DNA from: Lates calcarifer
Taxonomy: Eukaryota; Chordata; Actinopteri; Centropomidae
DNA: 64,000 bases
Reading direction: 5' to 3'
NCBI RefSeq assembly: GCF_001640805.2
Contig: NC_066856.1
Location: 19,097,212 to 19,161,211 of the forward strand
The notes under the pieces were generated by a model, which was not told the DNA's origin, did no database searches, and saw only the letters and a program-made list of their open reading frames with translations. Of the stretch, positions 35,745 through 60,330 are shown piece after piece. The translations under genes and the position numbers were made by a program. Position 1 is the stretch's first letter. Each line of letters opens with the position of its first letter.

Positions 35745-37744
35745 TTCAATATAATGTCCATTTCCAGCACTTATTTCACCATCAGAGAGGTGTTCATGAA
35801 TGCAGGTTTTTCCCCTCAGTGTTTTAACCTGGCCTTTGTTTTTTTATGCTTAGCTGTTATTTGAATACTTGTGTCTGAATGAGAATTTACAGTATTTCAA
35901 AATATGCCATAACTTGTGCTGTTGGGTGGAGTCTCCATCCTGTAGCATCCATCAGTGTCACGTGTAGAATAAACACAGTTTTGGTCTCAGTGGAAACTAA
36001 AGGACAGCGACATTTTCTCCACAACCGGAGTTTTGTTTTTGTAATTTTTGCCTCCATGTAAATATTTAACAGCATGTCCCAAATCCAGACTACAAACCAG
36101 ACTCACCTGTAGAGTCTAACGCAGTCAAACACAGCTGTTCCTGCCATAAAGTCTGCTTCTAACACCTGTAACGTTCAGGGGGTTTAGACTGTTAATTCAC
36201 TCAAATAGAAATAGTGTTTGGCACTGAGGTCAGTGTGTTGTCAGTGTTATGACCTCAGTAATAAACCTGTAAGTGGACTGACACGTTTCCAACAACATCA
36301 ACAAAAACTCAAGTGAATAATCTTTGTAAAAGTCGACTGTATTAGATTGTACAGGTGTTGCTAATGCAGTATACATACTGACCACGCAGTAGATTTACTT
36401 TGCTGGCAGAAAAATAAATAAATCAAGCAGTTTTTTTTAACAGGAAACTGAACTTTACAAATCAATAACAAATTGTCTTTTTAAAGATTTAACGGTTTTT
36501 GTTTTCCAGTTTTTTTCTGCAGCTGTTTCAACGTCACACACACTTCATTTACATTTTCCAGCTGTGAGTGTTTCTGTTGTACTGACTGTAGTTAATGTGC
36601 ACTCGCTCTGGTTTCAGTTCACGTCATGTTGTCTCCCGTGCACAGTGAACACACCACAGACTGAAACCTGTTGTATGGACTCAGGACACACAAGCTGCGA
36701 TTCCTCTCGTTATACGAACCGTCCTGGACGTTCACGTTTCACTTTTAATCAAACAACCCAGAGCACTTAAAGTAAAGTACTTACAGATGAATAAATAGTG
36801 AACAATAACTCACTTTATTTCAGTCAAATAGTTCAGTTTCCCCTTCAAACTTTTCTTAAAACAAATCAGATTCGACTTCTAGCTCCTCATCACTAATTTC
36901 TTCACATTATTATTGACAGTTTATTCCATCTTTAGTTTGGTCTGAAGAGCTGAACGTCGTCTGTTTGTCACAAGAAATCAGCAAAAAATCATAAATGAAT
37001 GAATATATTTTTATTTGTTGTCCTCATATCTTTGTGTGATTTATTTTTGGACCCTTTTCTCTCTCATCTTCTGTATCTGTTAAAATAATGATGTGAAACC
37101 TGGTTTAACAACTTTCATCCAAACATAAGTTTTTAAATTTACTCAGTCACTTGTTTTATGAGTCAAAACATTTTTCTTTTTCCAATCAGTGGTTTAAAAA
37201 CGCTTGTATCCTTTTTTAAAAATGAATATATGTAGTAAAATAAACCTATAACTGTTCATTTTTAAAGTCTTGACAAGTTTCTGTTGAAGGTGATAAACAA
37301 ACACATATTAAAAAGGTGCTAAAAATCTAAATATGAACGGAGTTTGGTGCATTAACACTGATAGAATCTGTTTTTACTGAACATTTATTAGTGAATATGA
37401 GTTTGTGATGAAATCTTTGTTACGTGTATTTTTGTTAATGGTGGTTTAAAACATTTTATTTTTTTATTTTCTTTTGTTTAAAGCTCATGTCATTAAAGGG
37501 AAACGCCACTGATTTTAGCTCCTGTGTTTGTTTCCTCGCCCTCAGACACTCTGCTCTGTGTCTGTCATTATTTTTTGGTGTCACATGAAATAAACTGACC
37601 CAAGTAGTTTTACTGTTTGTACTGAAAACATTAATGCATGAGATTAGGGCGACAGCTGAGGATTATTTTCATTGTTAGTCTGTAAAATGTCAGAAAAACA
37701 GAGGGAATGTGCATCAGTTTCTCAACAGTCAAAGGTGATGTCTG

Positions 37745-38380
37745 TAAAAAAAGCACACCTGGATTCAGGCAGGTTATCCTCTTGCTCCATCTGGATGGGA
37801 AGCTGTGGTCTTCAGGTCTTTCTGCAGATGTTTTGTGGGGTTTCAGTCTGGGTCACTGGGGTTCAGGTTTGTTTGTCAGGTCTGTTGCGATGGAGCTCTG
37901 CCCACATGGTTCAGTTTTTGTCTCATTAGACCAGAGAATCTTTAGAGTCCTTTAAATGCTGTTTGGTGCGGCGGTCCATCTCTGCAGAGGCCTGGTTACT
38001 CTACGAAGAGTCCTGACTTCTGTTTCAGGCCTCTGTTTTCCTGCTTTACAAACTCTCCCTGACCTGAACTGAGCCACGGTTTTCTCACAGAGGTCTACAG
38101 AGAGCTTGAGCTCCATGGTTTGGTTTTTGTCCTGACATGCAGTGTGAACACAGGCGTGTCTTTCTAAACAACCAATCAAATCAATTTGCTACAGGTGGAC
38201 TCGAGCTGGAGACAGTCTCAAGGATCATTAGAGGGAACAGGAAGCAGCTGTGTCACAGCACAGGGTCTGAATACTTCTAGAAACCAGTTTTTGGTAAATT
38301 TCTAAACATGTTTTCACCTGGTCTTTGTTGGTTATTGAGAGTAGACGGCTGGAGAAAAATGTCACTCTTGTCCAGTGCAC
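37745..38380. repeat. Degenerate interspersed repeat of a widespread fish type
   Basis: The stretch resembles a repeat common in fish genomes: CATTAGACCAGAGAATCTTT, then AGGTGGACTC..AGCTGGAGAC, CAAGGATCATTAGAGGGAAC, GGGTCTGAATACTTCTAGAA and a final GTTATTGAGAGTAGA. The short frames inside are broken. Its class (LINE tail or DNA element) is not clear from this copy. Confidence 0.5.
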
Positions 38381-39296
38381 TTTTACACTGCAAAACGAGT
38401 TCACACAATGCTGATTAAGCCTGTCAGCGTCAGGTAAACCAGAGCAAGGACTGGTTGTCCAGAGCTGAAGAGTAGCAGCAGCAGCTCACAGTGAGATGCT
38501 CGAGCATCAGAGGATTACAGACGAGAAACGGTGGAGAGAAGAGGGAGACGAGAGTTCTGCAGGATTAGATGAACAACACTTAACTCCTTAAAAACAAACT
38601 GCAACGCAATAAAAGTCATGATGCATCGTCAGCTGATTATCCTTTTTATTGTTTTTAATAGAAAGTCCAACTCTCACTGCAGGTACAAAAACAGAGAGCT
38701 GGCGTAGCAGCAGGGCTGAATGCGTCTCTGACAGGATCAGATGAAAGAGGAAGAAGAGGAGGAGGAAGATGGAGAGAGAAGAAGAAGAGAGAAAGCTATT
38801 CCCCTGTTTTATAATTACAGAAAACAAAATCATTCCTTTTACATTCCTTTATCCCAGAGCTGTACATCGATAGACGAGGCAAAGATCAACATTTGTATAT
38901 TTCATGTGATATATAAAATAAAAGAAAATCAAACTTTTTGTCTCAGAGCAGTGATTTTTTTTTTTTTTGTTTTAATCCCTTTATGTTTTCAGACATTCAC
39001 ACGACCACAGAGAGGAAGAATCATTCACCTAAAGATACGCAGCGTTGATGAAGGCGGTCATGGTTACAGATGAAGGGGAGAGTCACAGAAAGCTGGGTTC
39101 TTTTTTTTAGCGCTCGCTGATTGTCTTCAGTCTCCTCGTTCATGGAGGTTTTTTGTTTTGTTAGTTTTTTTGCAGCAGAGGCACAAACAACTTTAAACTG
39201 ATGAGACTGAACCATGAAGGCTCTGAATACTGGACTCTGGTTGGTCAGAGGTCGTATCTAACAGCTGAGTGTTCCTCTAGAAAAACAACTTGTGCT

Positions 39297-39864
39297 GGAA
39301 TTAAAGGGCCAGTTCACCCAAACTCCAAGGAAACGACACATTCTTGACTTTGGGAAAAAGTCTGACTAGCTTGCTTTAAACCAGATCTTCTTGTCATGGA
39401 GATGGATTTAAATGTGAGTTATTATTATCAGCCAACTCCAGCCACTGAGAACAGCCTCAAAACGTGGCTGAAAGTCAGACGTCTGCTTCTGCAGATCTCT
39501 GAATTTTTAAAAATAAATTAATCTGACAAAAGAAAATTACTGTTTGGCTGAAACTGGTGGAAACACATACATTTATGCAGCCTGTGACGTAGGATAATGA
39601 GTAGTAGAAAAGACTGCAGAGGTTTTGGAGGGTTTAGAAGAAGAAATATGATTTGTTCTTGTTTTCAGTCTCCATAAAACATGTCTGTTTGTGGAAGACT
39701 TGAACTCAGACGATGCAGAGTGAGGCAAATATTTATATCCAGTATTTCTCACCAAAATTTCATTGTCTTCCTTATATGACATTTGCATTTGCAGTCAAAC
39801 TAAACCTTTAAGCAGTGCAGAGGTTCGTCTTTTAGTCATTTGGGTGAACTAACCCTTTAATTCC
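39297..39864. mobile_element. MITE with AATTAAAGGG...TTCACCC terminal inverted repeats
   Basis: The left end reads GGAATTAAAGGGCCAGTTCA and the right end is its near-exact inverse (GTGAACTAACCCTTTAATTCC), about 24 bases of terminal repeat with two mismatches. The TTAAAGGGTTAGTTCACCCAA terminus is familiar from fish MITEs. No transposase. It lies in the presumed rps6ka3 3' UTR. Confidence 0.7.
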
Positions 39865-40790
39865 CCAGGGTTAAAGGTGGATATGAAGCCTGGCTACAGG
39901 TGCAGGTGCTGTTTTATCTGCTACACAGGTGAGTTGTTAAAGGGTTTAGCTGACAGACGATCCTCTCCATCACAGACACCGACAGTTTGGTCACATGGTG
40001 GAAAACGATGCCACAAAGAGTCTGATTCCAAAACAGACGACAGGTGGTTTAAGACTGTAAATCACGAAATAAACATCCAGAAAGACAAAAAGCATCGATG
40101 AAGTTTTGGAATGAAACTCTTCTTATCGTTAAACACCCACAGCTTCTCTGATGAATCCCGCTCTCCTCCCATCACCCACACTTGTGTGCTTTGTTTATGT
40201 ACATCTCCCTCCTCCTGGACATATAAAAATGCATTGTCTTGATTCGTAGAAACCTGAGTTGCTCGACGTTGTTTGTATTTACAGTTCAGCTCCCTGTCGG
40301 CTGCACACGCAGAGATGATCGGGCGGCTCGTTACAGAAGGTCGTCCGGGTTCAAGTGTTCTCACGCCAGAGATCGGTCGTGGAAGCAGGAAGCAGGAAGC
40401 TCTCTCGCCTTTTTTAAAAATCCAACAGATTGTCAGGTCGCGACAAAAGCCTCCTGTTTGTTTTGTGTGTGGGGGGGGGGGGGCAAAATACGACTCCTCA
40501 TACCTGCTCTCTTACATTTGTTGTGCAAAAATCACCCGTCTCTGTCTTCCAAACCTCCTGAAGCCTCAAGATGTTTCTTAGAATTTAACTTAAACTGACT
40601 GGCGTGTCTTAAAGCTGCACGAGGCAAGATTCCTCTGTGAGAATACAGCTGTCAGCCTGAGAGGGGCTTTAAACTCTCAGTGTTTCTGCTCCTGGGTGAA
40701 GACGCTGGAGGGAAGTCTGTGTGGTGCACAGCCCTCTAAGTGTAAAATGCCGTCACTTTGCATAATTTCAGCCAAAGATTCACCCTCCTG

Positions 40791-40809
40791 TGGCCACCAG
40801 GGGGCGTCC
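40791..40809 (+). promoter_or_regulatory. CTCF-like motif
   Basis: TGGCCACCAGGGGGCGTCC matches the CTCF core strongly, plus orientation. Confidence 0.5.
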
Positions 40810-41709
40810 AAAACGTCAACTTGCCTTGTGCAGCTTTAAAGTGAAATGATCAGAAATATCTGGAGTCTGAGGAATCTATACTGCTAAAGGAACCAATTAG
40901 ATTTTGTTCATGGAGTAAATACTGAACACTGGGAGTCTCTAACTGCACCTGAGACTTTTCTTTATCCCTAAACCGTCACATAAGACCAGACTCTCCTGCT
41001 CTCTGGTTTCCTCTCCTGAGTCTTGATTTGTCGGTGAATCTAAAACACACACAGCGAGGCCGCTCTGCTCACACTAACCTGCCTCTCGCGCTGATTCTCA
41101 CCCTCTGTCCTTTTCTGTAGACGCCGTCATCTCAGAGGCTACTTGAGGTTTTAAATGCAGGATCTACAGCTACGCAGAACCGTGACGCCAGTAATAATAA
41201 CGATGATCCTAGCTCTTTAAACGTTGGATTACCACGTTCCTATGTTCAGATTCCCCCAGTTTTGAAGTAAATAAATACAGTACTTTCATTTTCCTGACGC
41301 GTCTCTGGGTCTACGAGGCAGCGCTGATTGTCCAGAGCAAAAAAAAAACAAAAAACACACACAACACCGCAGGAGGACTCGGCCTCCACGGTGGGAAAAG
41401 ACGTTACAGCTCAGTCCGGCTGTCGATCGGTGACGCCACAGCTGAGACTCTACAGTAAGACAGCAGAAGAGATCCAATCAGAAGAGTCCGTTAAGGTGCA
41501 GGACAGGGAGGGGAGGGGGTCAGCGGCGGTCTCTGTGCTCCTATTTGGCGTTAGCGGTTCCCAGGTCCATCAGTAGTCTGTCCCGCCGGACTGGACTGGA
41601 CCGGACTGGACAGGAGAGGGGAGAGGAGGGGGGGGCGGAGGGTGGTCCGGCGGAGGTCAGATCGAGGTCAGAGTTGACGGGAGGAGGGGTGGAGGAGGGG
41701 GGTTAAAGG

Positions 41710-53646
<11,937 letters not shown>

Positions 53647-54314
53647 GCTCCTGTGCGTCGACTGCGAGGCGACAGGATGGAGCCGACGCCGGCTTCTGCT
53701 CGTCCCTGACACCTCTTCCTCTCTCTCTCGGTTTCTATCTCTCTCTCCCTCAGAGAAATCTTTGTCTCCCTCCCTCTCTCCCTCCCTCCCTCCTTTCCTC
53801 CCTCGTTCCCTCCCACTTTCTCACTTTTGCTATCTTTATGTGAACCGTTCTCACCTCTCCTCTCTCTGTCTCTCTCTTCTTCCCTCTTTTCTCTCTCATG
53901 GGTAAAGGTTGTAGACTGCAGACGGAGCGGGTGTACTGGAGGAAGTATTCAGATACTTTACTGAAGTAAAAGTACTAATATCTCACTTTAAAACTACTCC
54001 GTTACAAAAGGTCCTGCATTCAAAAGTTCAAGTGCAAGTTTAGCAGCAAAATGTAAATACCTGTAACACAGAATAGCTTCACTGAGGATTACATCCAGTG
54101 GCAGGTAATCTCTCTCTTCTAAAAATTCTAAAGAAATACACAGAATATTTTGGATTATTGTTATTTTATAACTCACTGCAGCTACTCGAGATAATCTTAG
54201 AGTACTTCATATACGGCTGAGTACTTTATTCTACAGTAATGCTTCATGTTTTAAGCTTTTTTTAACCTGGAGTAGGAGGTATAAAGTAACAGAAAATGGA
54301 AATACTGCAGCACT

Positions 54315-54475
54315 TAAGCACAGCTTTAGCTTCCATGATGTCTTTAAATATCTTGTTTTGTCAGTTCACTATCACATAAGGCTCAGAAATCCAGTAAATA
54401 TTCACATTTGAGAAGCTGGATCCTGGGAACTTTTGGCATTTTTGCTTAAAAAAAAAAGACTTGAACGACATAAAT
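54315..54475. repeat. Old dispersed repeat, copy 4 (inverted)
   Basis: The reverse complement contains CTTCTCAAATGTGAATATTT and TTATGTGATAGTGAACTGAC, matching copy 2 at 21460-21665. Confidence 0.55.
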
Positions 54476-54479
54476 GATC

Positions 54480-54720
54480 AAATCATGTCAGGTATCAGAT
54501 CTGCAGCCCTACTCTCAGCCACACACATGCACGCAAACATGAAATTAACACTGCGTGTCGCCGCCGTATGTAAATGAGATTCACCATCCAGACTGAGCCG
54601 ATCGCAGACGAAGCTCAGCAGCTGATAAACAAACAAAAACCAGAGTTCAGACGCTGGCGGCGAAAATAGATTGAGAAATGTTTGAGAAGCTGCATAGTTT
54701 AGGACTGTTGACATTTCAAA
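54480..54720. promoter_or_regulatory. Candidate conserved non-coding element
   Basis: Unique, GC-balanced block with several CpGs (GTGTCGCCGCCGTATG, GAGCCGATCGCAGACG) and a TATGTAAATGAG octamer-like site, next to AT-rich sequence. Untested. Confidence 0.25.
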
Positions 54721-56424
54721 TATATGTGTGTGTGTGTGTGAGAGAAAGAGTGTGTGTGTGTGTGAGTCAGACACAGATGGAGGATCAGAGCTGAAGCGAC
54801 AGGATGCTCATGTAGCACCTCTTAATCACAGGATTAAAACTGCAAACCCTGCACCTGTGCTCTGAACACACACACACACACACATGTACAGACACAAAAT
54901 AACACATCTACACACCTGCATGCACCCACACACACACACTTTACCTGCTTCTCTCACCTGCTATTGTCCCTGTTTATTTCCATCTCTCACACACACTAAC
55001 AGAAAACACACACGAACTCAAACAGCTTCCGCTTCTTCCGGCGACTTGTTAAAACACTTTTTTGTCTCGCACACTTGTGCAAGGACGTTAACACACTGTC
55101 CACACTCACAAAGAGCAAAATCCAGGCTATGAGCAACGTGAAATAACTACCAGTCACTAAACAAACAGACATGATGAACCTGGTTTTGATCGCAGCGAAT
55201 CATCATCATTAACAGATATAACTTTCAGGGGATGCCAGATGTTTATATTTCCAATTTTTTCTGACCTCTTTGAATGCATCTCATTCAGGAAAAGATGGCT
55301 GCTGTTTCAGATGTCGAGAATAAACCTTCAAACTTCAGCAAGCTTTAGTTTTGGAGCTTTTCCTTCAGCACATTCAGTCAGATTGGACTGAATCAGTTTT
55401 ATATTTAATGTAAACGATTGTCAGTGATGTTTGACGGTGTAATTTGTGGCGTTCCTCAAAGGCCGTGATCACACAGGATGCCTTTTGGATGCCACCTCAT
55501 GCAGATTTTAAAGGGGTAGTGTGAGCGATTAGCATTTCCACACATTCTGGGACTTGTGAGAGTCTAAATTGATGCAGTAGATGCAGTGGATCCTACACTT
55601 CTAATAGTGCAACTGTCATTAGAAATCACTGAGCTGCATGTGTAAACTGGTGGAATGGCCCTTTAACTTTAAGATAACGTCACTATCCTCAGGTTCAGAA
55701 ATGCAAACAGATGATCTTCTCTCGCTCATTTTTATTTTCAGCAAATTTGGCTCCTTATTTATCAAGATTAATGTGTAAAAACGAATTAAGCAGCTTTAAA
55801 GTTTACGTCAGACTTTCCTCAGGACCTCGGACTTCCTCCTCTGTCTGTTTTTAGCAGTTCACAGTGCTTGAGTTAGTGTTAGTGTGATCTAATGAGGCCT
55901 AAGTACAACGATGACATGAGTTAAGGCAGGAAAATGAGATTTATTTCAGTAACAGCTGCAGTTTCAGTCACTTTTCCCCGTGTATTAACCATTTCAAATG
56001 AGCTTTAAAGTCTAATTATTAAAATAAAATCTGTGGAAATACCCCCCCAATATCTTCGTTACTAAAACAAACATTATTGCTCATAAACAGCAGGGTTAGC
56101 AGGTTAACACAGCAGCACAGCAGCGCTGCAACACCTCACATCATCTGTCCACCATCAGATCTAATTAAAGAGGTCTCATGAGCAGAGTGAAATCAGTCTG
56201 ATGTTGTTATACTGCTCAGCACACAGCAACAACAGACCTCCCCAACAGACACGTTTACAGCAATCACATTAAATTAACATAAACTCTGCACACGTTTTTA
56301 ACCTGTCTGGCTGCAGGGACATTTTCTCAACATGAACAATGAAGAATTTAAATGTGGAAGAGCTGCTGTCTTTATTAAAGAGGAAGATCCTTTTAGTTTA
56401 ACCAGAAACATCTCTATATATCAG

Positions 56425-56648
56425 TACCAGACTCCATAGAGAAAAACAGGGATTTTACCAAGCAGAACACAGGAGCTGCAACTAGTTTGTTTGTGTTGTT
56501 GTGAAGAAACTTTTACCTCAGTAAAGTATCTGATTACTTCTTCCACCACTGAAAGTCTCACAGTAACACAGACACACTAACAGATGGAGGCAGTGGTATT
56601 CCAGCAGCTCCTGGTTAAATCCCTGTTTTTGTCAATGGAGTCTGGTAG
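56425..56648. mobile_element. Fold-back MITE, copy 2
   Basis: Ends TACCAGACTCCATAGAGAAA and TTTTGTCAATGGAGTCTGGTAG-type inverse, with the same inner AACAGGGATTTTAC / TAAATCCCTG arms as the other copies. Confidence 0.75.
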
Positions 56649-57389
56649 AGACAAAAATGATCTTCCTCTCACATTTATCCAGACACAGTTCTTTATTCTG
56701 ATGCTAAGAGACAGACAGGATTAGGTCTGCAGCTGACATTTTCATTATCAGTAACTGATTAACTGTTGAGGCTATAACAGTCAGAAAATAGTGGAAAGAG
56801 AAAATTATCACGTTTTAAGAAGCAGAAACAGCAACAGATTTACACTTTTCCTTAATAAATTAATGGGAAAACCTTTGAGTTTTCAAAGGTATTCAAACCT
56901 GATGTTAGGACACGTCAGTGTTAGAGAAGATGAGGGTGGTGGTAACATGAAACCCCCCCCACAACACCCCTCACTATCCACACACACACACAAATGCATT
57001 CCATGACCTTTGGACGATGCTTGCTGTACTTATACTATGATTCCTGTGCAGTCGCCTTCTTTTTAAAATGTATTAATTCAGCTGTTTTTCCAGATAAACA
57101 TTAAAAAATACCTCATGATAACAAGGCCATATTTCTAACTGTGTGCCATCTGGTTTCTGAAATGTAGCAGCACAACATCAGCTGGTTTCACACACAAAGA
57201 CAGCAACAACCTGTAGCTGCAGATCTGTTTATTCCTACACAAAAACTGAACCACAACAGGTCCTCGAACGCATCAGATGAATCTCCACCGTAAAGCAGCT
57301 GTTCTGAGAAGACAAACCAGGACAAACTCCACACAACAGCCCACAAAAGTTGTGTTAAATTGGATGCAGCACACCACACAGGACCCAGG

Positions 57390-57640
57390 ACTACTCACAG
57401 CCGTACTGGGGTATGCTGGTCCACAACAGCCTAAAACCGCCCCCTTATCTTTCCCTGGTTGCTCCCAGCGGCCGCCATCGAAGGTCTGGGTCGGCTGGCG
57501 GCGGCTGGCGAGCAGCAGAAGGCGTCTGAGCGACTTCAGCCGCCTCCTGAGCGCCCTGACGAGGCTGGCGGCGGCGGCGGCGCACAGGCACGCCGGCTTG
57601 GCCTCGGCCGTGCCGTGCGTCATCATGAACTGAACCGAGA
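57390..57640 (-). other. CpG-dense exon-like block upstream of rps6ka3
   Basis: About 27 CpGs lie within about 165 bases (57465-57630), far above the flanks. On the minus strand a good acceptor-like tract (TTCTGTCTTCTCGGTTCAG) ends near 57633. It leads into an open frame that begins with MMTHGTAEAKPACLCAAAAA and continues as an Arg/Leu-rich amphipathic stretch (LVRALRRRLKSLRRLLLLAS). A donor-like GCT-GTGAGT follows near 57402. It could be a CpG-island promoter for rps6ka3, an alternative 5' exon, or an exon of a neighbouring gene. I recognise no family. Open frames are expected by chance in such CG-rich DNA. Confidence 0.3.
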
Positions 57641-59159
57641 AGACAGAATGGTTTGGGACTGGGACGAGCAAACAAGTGTATATGTGAGTCAGTGTGAGGG
57701 GATACCCAGAGGAGGAGGAGGGGGAGGGCAGATCCAAATTGGGACGAGAAGAGGGATCTCCCCCCTCCTCCCCCCTCCTCCCTCCCTCTCCACTGACATG
57801 CAGCTGTAACCTTCCACCCAGTGTTTCCATCAGGTGTCCCGGAGATCCCCGTTTACTCCACACTCACATAACTCACCGACCAATGACTAAACACCACGAG
57901 GAAACGAGCGCCCACTCCTTTCTCCACACGTACACACTCACTCACTTTTCATTCACTATTTAACATGCAAGTTAATAAAGCAAAAATATAATCTGTCGGC
58001 TGAACGTCCTTCATGTTAACACACACACTCAGCAGCAGCAAAAAATACTCAAATCTTTAAAGTTTTTGGATGAATTAAGTCTGCAACTAACTAGAGCTGA
58101 TAACTAGTTGTTGTTTTTATTATTTTTTAATATCTACAGGTTCCAGCATCTCAGCTTCTCACATGATTTGCTGCTTTTCTTTATTTTATGTGACAATAAA
58201 CTGAATATCTCTAGGTTTTTGACTCCTACATACCTGAATTATTTCATTATTTTCTGTTTTTTTTATCAATTATCAATTAATCTCTTTATTTTTTTCATTT
58301 CTCCACAACTGTTTGACAACAATCCAAACCCCAGATATATTCAGATTACATTTACATAAGGAACAGAAAGCAGACCAAAAGCAGTTTGTTCTCACCATTC
58401 GAGAAGCTCAGACCAGAAAATATTTGCATCTTTATTTCATAAATGACTTTTTATCAAAATAGTTGTGTGTTAACTTTCTGTCCTATCTGATAATCAATTA
58501 ATCGACTAATAGTTTCAGCACTAGTTGAGTTACTTGTTTTTCTTAAAAAGACACAAAAAAGATGAATTGATGATTAAAATAGTTGATTCATTTACACAGG
58601 TCTGTGTAACAGTCTCTTCTTTAATCTAATAAACGAGGATAAAACTGATAAAACACAAGCTGACGCACAGTGACGCACACTGTCCACGCAAATCACATAT
58701 CCCCAAACACACAGCCACAGCACAGACACACACTCCAGCAGTCCAACACAACGCAGACACAATGTGGACGCAGACGCCCCCCACCCGAAACCCTCCACCT
58801 GTCACAACCCCCCACCCCTCCAAACACAATGTCCACAATGCCGCCGCGCAGCGTCCACAGGATGCTGTGACATTTCTTGGATTACCTCCACCTGTTGTCG
58901 CCTTCCCTGAGTGTGCACTGGCTTCCACACACACCAGCGAAGGGAAAACAAGGCGGACTGGGCCGAAGACTCCTTTAGCTGCTAGCTTTAGCTTTTGTTG
59001 CAGCTTTGTTGTGAATTTTACTGTAATTATCTCCTATAAAAACACTGTTTCTGATTATTCACCATTTATCTTCAGCTTTCTGTGACTTTACATCAGTGCT
59101 CGGCTTGAAAAGAAAAACTCGGTCATGACTGAGGTTTTACAATAATGAACAGGAAGTGT

Positions 59160-59163
<4 letters not shown>

Positions 59164-59190
<27 letters not shown>

Positions 59191-59320
59191 AGACAGAGAG
59201 AAGGGACATTTCCAGCATCACTGGCATATCCCTTATTAACTCCGCTAATAAAAATAGATGCAAGTGGGATTTTGGTAATAATACCAACCAGACTCTTCTG
59301 ATGTATTTTTATCTCTAGTG

Positions 59321-59351
<31 letters not shown>

Positions 59352-59359
59352 TGTGTGTC
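59164..59359. repeat. Two (GT)n microsatellites
   Basis: GT runs at 59164-59190 and 59319-59359 (one interruption). Confidence 0.95.
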
Positions 59360-59902
59360 ACTCACACTGCTGGCTGGTTAAAAATCCTGTAGTGTCATGA
59401 ATGATGATGACGTTTCTACACGTTACCTGCGACACACTTTTACAGACATTTACATTTCAGCTGATCCTGTTCTTGAGAATGACATGGGACAGACACAAGG
59501 TCTCGGTGACCTTGACCTTTGACCTCTGACCTCTGGCCATCAAAATCCAATCAGTGCATCCTTGAGTCCAAGTAAACACTTTGAAATAAATAAACAAATT
59601 ATATAATATACGATAATAATTTTGTTTATTGTCTAATCTTTAGTTCAATTTACTGTTTTTTTCCACTCTTTCTTACTATTATTGTAATAACTGCTGTTTT
59701 ATTTTATATATATTTTTATAAAATTGTTACTTTTGTGTAACCTCTTCCTTTAAGTTCATCAACTAAATGTAAAACTCAATGTGAAACGTAAAGGCGCTGC
59801 TGAGCTAAAGCTTTTTCCACTGTTGCTCTCAGTGTGAGTCGCTGTGGGTAAGAGCATCAAATAAACGCCTCAAATGTCAATGTAAATGCAAGTGCATGCA
59901 TG

Positions 59903-59904
<2 letters not shown>

Positions 59905-59947
<43 letters not shown>

Positions 59948-60055
59948 TGTCCATCCGGCCTGTTAATTTGATTGCGTAACGGGCTTAGGGGGCGCAGATT
60001 GTCTGGAATGGAATCCCGCTCACTCAATCCGTGATAGCTGCTGCCACGGAGAAGC

Positions 60056-60093
<38 letters not shown>
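59905..60093. repeat. Opposed (GT)n and (AC)n tracts around a unique core
   Basis: A GT run (59905-59947) and an AC run (60060-60093) face each other across about 112 unique bases, so a single strand could fold into a stem of more than 30 base pairs. The core is GC-balanced and CpG-containing, unlike the flanks. Confidence 0.9.
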
Positions 60094-60094
<1 letters not shown>

Positions 60095-60179
60095 GCTTGG
60101 GATTTGTCAGGTTAGAAGCATAAAGTGCACTTCCGCCGGCCTTGCCTGAGGCTCAAATAACACACACACAGACAAAGGC

Positions 60180-60330
60180 CTGCAGCTAAAAATCACCTGT
60201 CGTAGATCAGAGAGTCGGGGCAGAAATATTTTAAACATGGCCGTAAGATCATAGAGGACACGTCTGTAACCGTGTCAAGGCGCCGCTGAACTCCCGCTAA
60301 TCAATATTTTCACCTCGCCTTGTGACAGTT
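60180..60330. promoter_or_regulatory. Candidate conserved non-coding element
   Basis: Unique sequence with CpGs and CGCTAATCAATATTTTCACC (homeobox-like TAATCAAT) near the right end. Untested. Confidence 0.25.

Larger units (their letters stand above)
35750..41709. other. Spacer and probable rps6ka3 3' UTR
   Basis: No convincing gene. The two flanking genes converge here. The right part should be the rps6ka3 3' UTR (minus strand); an AATAAA at 38645-38650 is one possible end. Contents: a degenerate interspersed repeat (about 37745-38380), a MITE (39297-39864), a CTCF-like motif (40791-40809) and a 13-base G run at 40471-40483. Confidence 0.5.

Noticed and set aside
57273..57863. A 196-residue single-exon gene upstream of rps6ka3
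   Set aside because: Only the CpG-dense middle looks exon-like. The ends read as intron, and CG-rich DNA gives open frames by chance. Kept only as a CpG-dense block.
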